This document shows positions 1 through 5,274 of a DNA stretch of 11,964 bases, piece by piece. The stretch comes from an uncultured Oscillospiraceae bacterium. GTDB taxonomy: Bacteria; Bacillota; Clostridia; Oscillospirales; Oscillospiraceae. The notes beneath the pieces were generated by a model. That model ran no database searches. It saw only the letters and a program-made list of their open reading frames with translations, and was not told the DNA's origin. Where the stretch lies: NCBI GenBank assembly GCA_958426425.1, contig CATZYY010000068.1, positions 1 through 11,964 of the forward strand. Reading direction: 5' to 3'. The translations under genes and the position numbers were made by a program. Within the stretch, counting starts at the first letter, position 1. Each line of letters starts with the position of its first letter.

Positions 1-1068
1 CACGTGCTGATCGCCGGTACCACCGGCTCCGGCAAGTCCGTGTGCACCAACTCCCTGATCGTCAGTCTCCTGTACAAGTCCACCCCCGACCAGGTTCGAT
101 TTATTATGGTGGACCCCAAGATGGTGGAGCTGGCCCCCTACAACGGCATTCCCCACCTGTTGATCCCGGTGGTGACGGACCCCAAGAAGGCCGCCGGCGC
201 CTTGCAGTGGGCGGTGTTCGAGATGATGAAGCGGTATAAGACCTTCTCCGAGCATGGGGTCAAGAAGCTGGAGGAGTTCAACAAGCTGGCCCGGACCCGG
301 GAGGACCTGGAGACCATGCCCAGCGTGGTGGTGGTCATCGACGAGCTGGCGGACCTGATGCTGGTGGCCGCCAAGGAGGTGGAGGAATCCATCTGCCGGG
401 TGGCCCAGATGGGCCGTGCCGCCGGCGTCCACCTGGTGATCGCCACCCAGCGGCCCTCCGCCGACGTGATTACCGGTCTGATGAAGGCCAACATCCCCAG
501 CCGCATCGCCTTTGCCGTGGCCTCCTCTCTGGAGTCCCGGATCATTTTGGATACCACCGGCGCGGAAAAGCTGGTGGGCCGGGGCGACATGCTGTACGCG
601 CCTCTGGGCGCCGGCAAGCCCCAGCGGGTCCAGGGTTGCCTGATCTCTCCGGAGGAGATCGAGCAGGTGGTGGACTTTGTCAAGCAGTCCGGCGAGGCCC
701 ACTACGACGACGAGGTGATCGCCAAGATCGAGGAGAGTATCCAGGACAAGGAGAAGGGCAATGGCCGCGGCGCCGCCGCGCCGTCGGAGACCGGCGAGGC
801 GGAGGGCGACGAGCTGCTGCCCGCCGCCGTGGAGGTGGTCCTGGAGACGGGACAGGCCTCCGTGTCCATGCTGCAGCGGCGGCTGAAGCTGGGCTATTCC
901 CGGGCCGCCCGCCTGGTGGACCAGATGGAGGAGCGGGGGATCGTGGGCCCCTTCGAGGGCTCCAAGCCCCGGCAGCTGCTGATTACCCGGGAGCAGTGGC
1001 AGGAGCAGCAGATGGGCGGTGCGCCGTCCCAGCCCGAGGCGCCGCCCTGGGAGGAAACGCCGGAATGA
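1..1068 (+). CDS. ftsK/spoIIIE: FtsK/SpoIIIE family DNA translocase, C-terminal part (5' end outside window)
   Basis: The reading frame is open from base 1, so the start and the N-terminal membrane part lie upstream. The visible 355 residues hold the motor and the DNA-recognition domain. Walker A is GTTGSGKS at residues 6-13 and Walker B is VVVVIDE with Asp114. The conserved GRAAGVHLVIATQRPS stretch lies near residues 137-152. After an acidic linker, residues about 270-340 match the winged-helix gamma domain that reads chromosome-orienting sequences, including LGYSRAARLVDQMEERGIVG. The family pumps double-stranded DNA through the division septum during chromosome segregation or into the forespore. 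FtsK and SpoIIIE are not separable from this fragment. The stop at 1066-1068 lies 10 nt before the next promoter, with no terminator between, so read-through into the T-box is possible. Confidence 0.95.
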   Translation, partial: HVLIAGTTGSGKSVCTNSLIVSLLYKSTPDQVRFIMVDPKMVELAPYNGIPHLLIPVVTDPKKAAGALQWAVFEMMKRYKTFSEHGVKKLEEFNKLARTREDLETMPSVVVVIDELADLMLVAAKEVEESICRVAQMGRAAGVHLVIATQRPSADVITGLMKANIPSRIAFAVASSLESRIILDTTGAEKLVGRGDMLYAPLGAGKPQRVQGCLISPEEIEQVVDFVKQSGEAHYDDEVIAKIEESIQDKEKGNGRGAAAPSETGEAEGDELLPAAVEVVLETGQASVSMLQRRLKLGYSRAARLVDQMEERGIVGPFEGSKPRQLLITREQWQEQQMGGAPSQPEAPPWEETPE

Positions 1069-1078
1069 GCCTTGCCGC

Positions 1079-1106
1079 TTGACAAATGGCTTGAGAGCGG
1101 TATAAT
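1079..1106 (+). promoter_or_regulatory. Sigma-A type promoter for the T-box/aminotransferase unit
   Basis: A consensus -35 TTGACA (1079-1084) and a consensus -10 TATAAT (1101-1106) are separated by 16 nt. Transcription should start near 1113, just before stem I of the T-box. Confidence 0.85.
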
Positions 1107-1120
1107 AAGAAATCATAAAT

Positions 1121-1342
1121 GCGATGACAAAGCCAGCTTTCTGAAACCGGCTTCCAGCGAGAGGGATGTGGTGTGAGCCCTCAGCCAAGGATAGAAGGCA
1201 GCCACTTTGGAGCGGCCCGCGAGGAGCGGGACGGTCCGTCCCCGTTATAGGACGACGTGAGATGCCCCCTTGCCGGCGGGCAGATCAGGGTGGTACCGTG
1301 AAAGATTCTTTCGCCCCTGACAGCTGTCAGGGGCGATTTTTT
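1121..1342 (+). promoter_or_regulatory. T-box riboswitch, probable alanine (GCC) specifier
   Basis: The T-box sequence AGGGTGGTACCG lies at 1287-1298, with the tRNA-acceptor bulge TGGT at 1291-1294. Stem I starts with GC + GATGA (1121-1127), and its 3' partner is GA + GC (1210-1213), forming the basal kink-turn. CAAAG (1128-1132) pairs with CTTTG (1205-1209). CTTTCT (1137-1142) pairs with AGAAGG (1193-1198, one G-U). The loop between these helices reads CAGCCA on its 3' side, placing codon GCC (1201-1203) directly before a purine, as specifiers are. The distal AGCGAG bulge and GGTGTGAG loop, the CCGTTAT segment (1242-1248) and stem III (TGCCC/GGGCA, 1263-1282) are also present. Uncharged tRNA should stabilise the antiterminator (AGGG 1287-1290 with CCCT 1315-1318) and turn on the aminotransferase. 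The T-box call is firm; the alanine assignment is a manual fold (about 0.65). Confidence 0.93.
1311..1342 (+). terminator. T-box expression-platform terminator
   Basis: The arms TCGCCCCTGACAG (1311-1323) and CTGTCAGGGGCGA (1324-1336) are perfectly complementary, giving a 26-nt palindrome, followed by TTTTTT (1337-1342). The 5' arm contains the CCCCT needed for the antiterminator, so the two folds exclude each other. Confidence 0.9.
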
Positions 1343-1401
1343 ATCCATTTGCGCCGGTGTGTCGCCGTATCATGAAAAATAAGACCAAGGAGGTCGTCCC
1401 A

Positions 1402-2607
1402 ATGAAGTTTTCCAGTAAGATCACAGCCTGTGAGCTCTCCCCCATCCGAAAGTTCTATCCCTATGTATTGGCGGCGGAGGCCAAGGGCCGCACGGTTCAT
1501 CATTTGAATATCGGACAGCCGGATATCGAGACGCCCAAGGCGTTTTTCGACGCGGTCAGCCATTTTGGCAAAGCAGTTTTGGAGTACGCGCCCTCTACCG
1601 GCGTGGAGATCTATCTGGAGGCCGTGCGGGACTACTATGAAAAGCTGGGCTATCCCATCACCTGCGGGGACATCATGGCCACCCACGGCGGCAGCGAGGC
1701 ACTGGAGATCATCATGTCCTGCCTGCTGGAGGATGGAGATGAGGTGCTGGTACCGGAGCCCTTCTACCCCAACTATTCCACCTTCATCAACATCACCGGC
1801 GGCAAAATTCGCCCCATCCCCACCTCTCCGGAGGAGGGCTACCGCTACGCCGACCGAGAGCGGATTGAGCCCCTCATCAACCAGCACACCCGGGCCATTC
1901 TGGTGACCAATCCCGGCAACCCCACCGGCGTGGTGCTCAATCACCAGGAGATGCGCCTGCTGGCGGATATTGCCAAGGAGCACGAACTTTTCCTGATCAG
2001 CGACGAGGTTTACCGGGAGATCGTCTATACCGGCGAGAAGCTCAGCTCCATGCTGGAGTTCACTGACGCCGCGGAAAATGTGGTGGTGGTGGACTCGGTG
2101 TCCAAGCGCTTTTCCTCCTGCGGCGCCCGGGTGGGCGCTATGATTACCAGGAACCAGGAACTGATGTCCCAGGCTATGAAGATCTGCCAGGGCCGCCTGT
2201 GCGCCGCCACTCTGGATCAGGTAGGTGCTGCCGCCATGTACCGGGAGCTGCCTGCGGAGTACTATATCTCCGTCCGTGAGGAGTATCAGCGCCGCCGGGA
2301 CACAGTGGTGGAGAGTCTGAGCCGGATTCCGGGGGTTCGCTTCAGTCATCCGGACGGGGCCTTCTATGTCATGGCCACACTGCCGGTGGACGACGCGGAA
2401 AAGCTGCAGTACTTCCTGCTGGAGGAGTTCGAGGACCAGGGAGAGACCGTCATGTATACCCCCGCGGAATCCTTCTACGCCACCCCCGGCAAGGGCCGCA
2501 ATGAGATCCGCATTGCCTATGTGACCAACCCCGCAGAGCTCCGCCGCTCCATTGAGCTGCTGGGCCTGGGCATTGCCGCCTACACCAAGAAGGGGGAGCG
2601 GGCATGA
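1402..2607 (+). CDS. Class I/II pyridoxal-phosphate aminotransferase (aspartate/alanine aminotransferase-like)
   Basis: This 401-aa protein is a fold-type I PLP aminotransferase, normal in length for the family. Visible landmarks are the N-terminal NIGQPDIETP substrate-loop region, NPGNPTG at 170-176 (Asn170 contacts the cofactor), SDEVYREIVY, the Schiff-base Lys235 in DSVSKRFSSCGARVG, and Arg370 in NEIRIAY, which binds the substrate carboxylate. It moves an amino group between an amino acid and a 2-oxo acid in the cytoplasm. The subgroup (aspartate, alanine, glutamine or aromatic) cannot be fixed from motifs. The upstream T-box with a GCC specifier suggests that alanine supply is the regulated product. 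The start at 1402 is chosen because AAGGAGGT lies 7 nt upstream; an earlier in-frame ATG at 1372 lacks such a site. The stop overlaps the next start as ATGA. Confidence 0.93.
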   Translation: MKFSSKITACELSPIRKFYPYVLAAEAKGRTVHHLNIGQPDIETPKAFFDAVSHFGKAVLEYAPSTGVEIYLEAVRDYYEKLGYPITCGDIMATHGGSEALEIIMSCLLEDGDEVLVPEPFYPNYSTFINITGGKIRPIPTSPEEGYRYADRERIEPLINQHTRAILVTNPGNPTGVVLNHQEMRLLADIAKEHELFLISDEVYREIVYTGEKLSSMLEFTDAAENVVVVDSVSKRFSSCGARVGAMITRNQELMSQAMKICQGRLCAATLDQVGAAAMYRELPAEYYISVREEYQRRRDTVVESLSRIPGVRFSHPDGAFYVMATLPVDDAEKLQYFLLEEFEDQGETVMYTPAESFYATPGKGRNEIRIAYVTNPAELRRSIELLGLGIAAYTKKGERA

Positions 2608-2885
2608 TCCGGCACGTGGTGATGTGGAAGTTCCGCCCCGGTACTGAGGCCGAGCAGCGGCAGTTTCTGGAGGGCCTGCGGGCCTTGCAGGGGGTGATTC
2701 CCCAGCTGCTGCACAGTGAGGTGGCCGTGAACATGGGTACCGGGAATTACGACGCCGTGCTGGTCAGCGAGTTTGCCGACCGGGCGGGGCTGGAGGCCTA
2801 TCAGCAGGACCCCCGCCACAAGGCCGTATCCGCCCTGTGCGCCTCCATCCGTCTGGAGCGGGCCTCGGTGGACTGGGAAATCTGA
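2604..2885 (+). CDS. Dabb-domain (stress-responsive alpha/beta barrel) protein
   Basis: The product is 93 residues. It begins MIRHVVMWKFRPGTEAEQ, then has a helix, then the strand SEVAVNMGTGNYDAVLVSEF, then YQQDPRHKAV and a C-terminal strand ending SVDWEI. This order matches the Dabb family of dimeric ferredoxin-like barrels, where HxxxWK at the N-terminus and HxxV near the end are the usual landmarks. Most family members have no assigned reaction; some are hydrolase- or cyclase-like, others are stress-induced. Here it overlaps the aminotransferase stop by 4 nt (ATGA) with a GGGGGAG site just before it, so the two are translationally coupled and share the T-box. Function with the aminotransferase is unknown. 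Confidence 0.88.
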   Translation: MIRHVVMWKFRPGTEAEQRQFLEGLRALQGVIPQLLHSEVAVNMGTGNYDAVLVSEFADRAGLEAYQQDPRHKAVSALCASIRLERASVDWEI

Positions 2886-2990
2886 TCATATTCTGCATAC
2901 ATAATAAGCGGCCCGAGGCCCCACAGGGCCTCGGGCCGCTGAGACTGTCGAAAAAGAGGGAAGGCTTGCGCGACGGGAAGGAAGAGAGTT

Positions 2991-3024
2991 ACGAGAGGAA
3001 CCCAGGGGGGTTCCTCTCGTTTTT
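2991..3024 (+). terminator. Rho-independent terminator after the aminotransferase-Dabb operon
   Basis: The arms ACGAGAGGAACCC (2991-3003) and GGGTTCCTCTCGT (3008-3020) enclose a 4-nt loop and are followed by TTTTT (3020-3024). This is the best plus-strand terminator after the Dabb gene. Confidence 0.88.
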
Positions 3025-3030
3025 AATCAT

Positions 3031-3068
3031 AAGTTTTTTGAGAACCTATTGAAAGGTTCAAAAAACTT
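3031..3068. repeat. AT-rich stem-loop in the convergent spacer
   Basis: AAGTTTTTT (3031-3039) pairs with AAAAAACTT (3060-3068). After a GA bulge, GAACC (3042-3046) pairs with GGTTC (3055-3059), leaving an 8-nt loop. Each arm carries a T6 or A6 run, so the structure could end transcription in either direction, but no role is proven. Confidence 0.6.
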
Positions 3069-3070
3069 GC

Positions 3071-3104
3071 TCAGCGTGTCGAAAAACCTTTTTCGACACG
3101 CTGA
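3071..3104 (-). terminator. 16-bp hairpin, possible minus-strand terminator for the MGMT-family operon
   Basis: TCAGCGTGTCGAAAAA (3071-3086) is perfectly complementary to TTTTTCGACACGCTGA (3089-3104) across a CC loop. Read on the minus strand, it is followed by GCAAG and then six T (3039-3034 lies farther on; AAAAAA 3060-3065 reads as T6). It may therefore terminate the leftward operon ending at 3161. Its arm word TGTCGAAAAA is also half of the inverted repeat. Confidence 0.5.
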
Positions 3105-3139
3105 ACGGACCGAGGCCCCACGGGGCCTCAGTCCGTTTT
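3104..3139 (+). terminator. GC-rich hairpin A' with short T-tract
   Basis: AACGGAC-C-GAGGCCCC (3104-3119) pairs with GGGGCCTC-A-GTCCGTT (3122-3137) with one C-A mismatch, followed by a short T run (3136-3139). It is terminator-like on the plus strand and lies 21 nt from the end of the minus-strand operon. Confidence 0.5.
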
Positions 3140-3160
3140 CTCGTATCAATTTCCCCTTTG

Positions 3161-3472
3161 TCACAGAGGCTGCCACTGGCACCGCTTCAGGTCCACAGTG
3201 CCGTCAGGGCGGAAGGAAACGCCCTCAGCTTCCAGCAGTGCCCGCTGGGTGCCGGGGGCAAGGCGGTCAAAGGCGGATTTGGTGCCGCCGAAGCGGTCCA
3301 CCACCCGGTGGCAGGGAACGGTTTCATCCCGGCAGGCGGCCATGGCATAGCCCACCAGTCGGGCGCCCCGGGGCATCCCCAGCAGCCGGGCGATCTGCCC
3401 GTAGGTGGCCGCCTGCCCGGGGGGAATTGTCCGTACCAGGTCATAGACGGCCTGAAAGACACCGTCCCTCAC
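3161..3472 (-). CDS. MGMT-family single-domain protein (O6-alkylguanine-DNA alkyltransferase-like)
   Basis: The product is about 103 residues and corresponds only to the C-terminal DNA-binding domain of O6-methylguanine-DNA methyltransferase. Motifs in order are PPGQAATYGQIARLLG (helix-turn-helix, residues 17-32), ARLVGYAM with the flipping arginine Arg38, PCHRVV with Cys54, and QRALLEAEGV...DGTVDL near the end. The N-terminal domain of full Ada/Ogt proteins is absent, as in the alkyltransferase-like (ATL) family. Unlike ATLs that replace the cysteine with Trp or Ala, this one keeps it, so alkyl transfer is possible but not assured. Start choice: GTG at 3472-3470 overlaps the upstream hydrolase stop as GTGA, with GAGGTG about 10 nt before it. 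The frame stays open upstream, but that extension reads through the hydrolase gene and does not resemble the family. Confidence 0.85.
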   Translation of the reverse strand: MRDGVFQAVYDLVRTIPPGQAATYGQIARLLGMPRGARLVGYAMAACRDETVPCHRVVDRFGGTKSAFDRLAPGTQRALLEAEGVSFRPDGTVDLKRCQWQPL

Positions 3473-4284
3473 CGCTCCCGCACCTCGTACAGATCCGTCC
3501 GCCGGGCGGAGAGGATGGGCAGCTGGGCCCGGACTGCCTCCAGACGCTCCAGATCCAGGTCTGCGTACAAGGTAGTCTCCTCCGCCCCGGCCCGGCACAA
3601 AACCGTGCCCCAGGGGTCCACAGCCAAGGAGTTGCCGTAGGCCACGTAGGATCCCGCCTCATCCCGGGCGGGGGAGACCCCCACGGTGAAGCACTGATTG
3701 TCCACGGCCCGCTGGCGGAACAGCAGCTCCCAGTGGGCGGGGCCGGTGGTCATGTTGAAGGCTGCCGGGACGAAAATCACTTTGGCGCCCCGCAGGCACA
3801 TGCACCGGGCCAGCTCCTCAAACCGCAGGTCGAAGCAGATGCAAAGACCCATGGTGCCGAATTTCGTCTCAAAGGTGGTAATGGCGTTGCCGGGGGAGAG
3901 GGTATCGGATTCCTTGAACCGTTGGCCGCCCTTCACATCGATATCGAACAGGTGGACCTTGCGGTGCCGGGCCAGCTGGGCGCCGTCGGGGCCGTAGATG
4001 AAGCTGGTGTTGTAGACCTTGCCGTCCGCCAGCTCCGGAATGGAGCCGCCCACTACGTACATGCCTGTCTCCGCCGCGGTCCGGGACAGCATTTCCTGGG
4101 CAGGCCCGCCCGCCTCCTCGCCGTAGGGCCGGAAGCAGCGGTTTTCATAGGGGCAGCAGAACATCTCCGGCAGAACCGCCATGTCCGCCCCCTGCTCCGC
4201 CGCCTGGCGGAGTTTTTGGGCGGCGGTGCGGAGGTTGCCCTCCCGGTCTGCCGTCACTGCCATCTGGATCAGCGCCACGCGCAT
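3469..4284 (-). CDS. Carbon-nitrogen hydrolase of the nitrilase superfamily, Nit2/omega-amidase-like
   Basis: This 271-aa protein carries the nitrilase catalytic triad at the expected spacing: Glu40 in LPEMF, Lys109 in HRKVHLFDIDV and Cys150 in GLCICFDLRFEELAR. The stretch HLFDIDV followed by RFKESDTLSPG is characteristic of the Nit2/omega-amidase branch, which hydrolyses 2-oxoglutaramate and 2-oxosuccinamate, the transamination products of glutamine and asparagine, to 2-oxo acid and ammonia. The exact substrate is inferred. GGAGGA lies 6 nt before the ATG at 4284. It is the middle gene of a leftward operon: 45 nt after the Smr gene, with its stop overlapping the start of the MGMT-family gene. 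The aminotransferase at 1402-2607 is convergent and could be metabolically linked. Confidence 0.92.
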   Translation of the reverse strand: MRVALIQMAVTADREGNLRTAAQKLRQAAEQGADMAVLPEMFCCPYENRCFRPYGEEAGGPAQEMLSRTAAETGMYVVGGSIPELADGKVYNTSFIYGPDGAQLARHRKVHLFDIDVKGGQRFKESDTLSPGNAITTFETKFGTMGLCICFDLRFEELARCMCLRGAKVIFVPAAFNMTTGPAHWELLFRQRAVDNQCFTVGVSPARDEAGSYVAYGNSLAVDPWGTVLCRAGAEETTLYADLDLERLEAVRAQLPILSARRTDLYEVRER

Positions 4285-4329
4285 ATCGATTCCTCCATTT
4301 CGCCGCGGTCCGCGGCCTGGATTTGTTAT

Positions 4330-4593
4330 TCAAACATACTCTCGCAGCACCAGCTCCGTGGCGCCGCCGTCGGCAGAGCGGATCAGCCGCTTCACCTTTG
4401 GGTGTTCCCGGTACTCCGTCTCCAGAAAGTCCCGGAGGGCGGTGCCGCCGTGGCAGCCGTGGATCAGCCGCAGGCGGTAGGTACCGCCGCCCGCCCGGCG
4501 CAGCAGGGCATCCACCGTCACCTTGGCCTGATACGTGTTTTTCCCGTGCAGGTCCACGGCAACCACCCCAGGTCCGGCGAAATCATGTCCCAT
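4330..4593 (-). CDS. Stand-alone Smr-domain protein
   Basis: The 87-aa product is almost entirely one Smr (small MutS-related) domain: VDLHG with Asp14-Leu15-His16-Gly17, a helix with YQAKVTVDALL, the core strand and loop LIHGCHGGTALR (residues 43-54), HPKVKRLIRSADGG, and a final strand TELVLREYV. Smr domains act as nucleases on DNA or RNA, either alone or at the C-terminus of MutS2. The usual HGKGTG loop is HGCHGG here. Length is at the minimum for the domain, so there is no extra targeting region. GGAGG lies 8 nt before the ATG. It is the first gene of the leftward operon, about 50 nt from a probable -10 box. Confidence 0.87.
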   Translation of the reverse strand: MGHDFAGPGVVAVDLHGKNTYQAKVTVDALLRRAGGGTYRLRLIHGCHGGTALRDFLETEYREHPKVKRLIRSADGGATELVLREYV

Positions 4594-4644
4594 CGGCGGC
4601 GCCTCCTCTCCTGATTGGGCCCGCGAAGCGGACCCTGTGCGCTC

Positions 4645-4673
4645 ATTGTAACACGGGACAAACTGTGATACAA
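4645..4673 (-). promoter_or_regulatory. Probable leftward promoter for the smr-hydrolase-MGMT operon
   Basis: On the minus strand, -35 TTGTAT (4673-4668) and -10 TACAAT (4650-4645) are 17 nt apart. The predicted start is about 40-45 nt before the Smr ATG. It overlaps almost completely with the rightward promoter. Confidence 0.6.
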
Positions 4674-4674
4674 T
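4646..4674 (+). promoter_or_regulatory. Probable rightward promoter for the YjbQ gene
   Basis: -35 TTGTAA (4646-4651) and -10 TACAAT (4669-4674) are 17 nt apart. The start should fall near 4681, giving a roughly 20-nt leader that begins just before the AAGGAGG site. Confidence 0.62.
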
Positions 4675-4700
4675 GCAGAAAAATGGAAGGAGGCTGCACC

Positions 4701-5153
4701 ATGGCAGTTTATACTGAGACGAAAACCTACCACACCAAAGCCCACATGGGCATGATCGATGTGACGGAGGACTTTCAGCACGCGGTGACGGAGGCCTGCC
4801 GGCGCCATAACATCTCCGCCGGCATCATCACCGGCTTTACCACCGGCGGTGTGGCGGGCCTCACCACCCTGGAATTTGAGCCAGGTATTGTCCACCACGA
4901 TCTGAAGGAGGCCCTGGACGTGTTTTCTCCCTATCTGGACGAGCATGGCCGGGTGATCCCCTACCAGCACCACAACACCTGGCATGACGACAACGGCTCC
5001 TCCCACATCAAGTCCGCCCTGCTGTCCCCCTTTATCACGGTACCCTTTGTGAACGGGAAGATCACCGTGGGCCCCTGGCAGAACCTGACGCTGGTGGAGT
5101 GCGACACCCGGGACCGGGTTCGGGATATTGTGTTCCAAGTCATGGGGGAGTAG
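4701..5153 (+). CDS. YjbQ/UPF0047 family protein
   Basis: The 150-aa protein matches the YjbQ (UPF0047) family over its full length. The middle has HHNTWHDDNGSSHIKSALL with His95, His102 and Lys104, then VNGKITVGPWQNLTLVECD and a terminal strand ending VFQVMGE. Family members form small trimeric beta-rich assemblies with a histidine-lined pocket. Bacterial members have been linked to weak thiamine-phosphate synthase activity, but the physiological reaction is uncertain. The start at 4701 has AAGGAGG 7 nt upstream. It sits alone between the divergent promoter and the permease, and no clear terminator follows it. Confidence 0.88.
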   Translation: MAVYTETKTYHTKAHMGMIDVTEDFQHAVTEACRRHNISAGIITGFTTGGVAGLTTLEFEPGIVHHDLKEALDVFSPYLDEHGRVIPYQHHNTWHDDNGSSHIKSALLSPFITVPFVNGKITVGPWQNLTLVECDTRDRVRDIVFQVMGE

Positions 5154-5171
5154 ACTGCACATTTTTGTATT

Positions 5172-5227
5172 TTTACCATAAAAATTGGGGAAAATAGATT
5201 GCAATTTGTGCAGAACTGTGATACGCT
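5172..5227 (+). promoter_or_regulatory. AT-rich possible promoter region for the permease
   Basis: This short AT-rich patch stands out in GC-rich DNA. Two weak -35/-10 pairs with 17-nt spacing are visible: TTTACC (5172-5177) with TAGATT (5195-5200), and TTGCAA (5199-5204) with TACGCT (5222-5227). Neither is near consensus, so the site is uncertain. Confidence 0.35.
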
Positions 5228-5274
5228 ACTGCTGCTGCCGCTTTAAAGAGGCAAACAGAGAAGGAGGCCGCGAC

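Larger units (their letters stand above)
2907..3139. repeat. Convergent intergenic hairpin cluster with a 31-nt imperfect inverted repeat
   Basis: The spacer between two convergent operons holds a tandem set of hairpins. Hairpin A (2907-2940) has 15-bp perfect arms around a CACA loop. Hairpin A' (3104-3137) has the related core CCGAGGCCCCAC (shared exactly, 2913-2924 and 3110-3121). Next to each lies TGTCGAAAAAG (2946-2956 on plus; the same word on minus at 3098-3088). Read together, 2926-2956 matches the reverse complement of 3088-3118 at 26 of 31 positions, so the spacer is built as A-B...B'-A'. Such mosaics resemble bacterial extragenic palindromic repeats; whether it recurs in the genome cannot be seen here. 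Confidence 0.7.

Noticed and set aside
1327..2349. Long minus-strand open frame (about 340 codons)
   Set aside because: It lies opposite the aminotransferase, is His/Gly-rich low-complexity, has no ribosome site and no family resemblance. It is a shadow of GC-rich codon use.
3049..4614. Long plus-strand open frame (about 520 codons)
   Set aside because: It runs antisense to three well-recognised minus-strand genes, starts inside hairpins, and is rich in Gly/Arg/Pro with no domain.
5155..5213. 7-bp inverted repeat CTGCACA...TGTGCAG upstream of the permease
   Set aside because: The arms are 45 nt apart and match no known riboswitch or terminator; likely chance in an AT-rich spacer.
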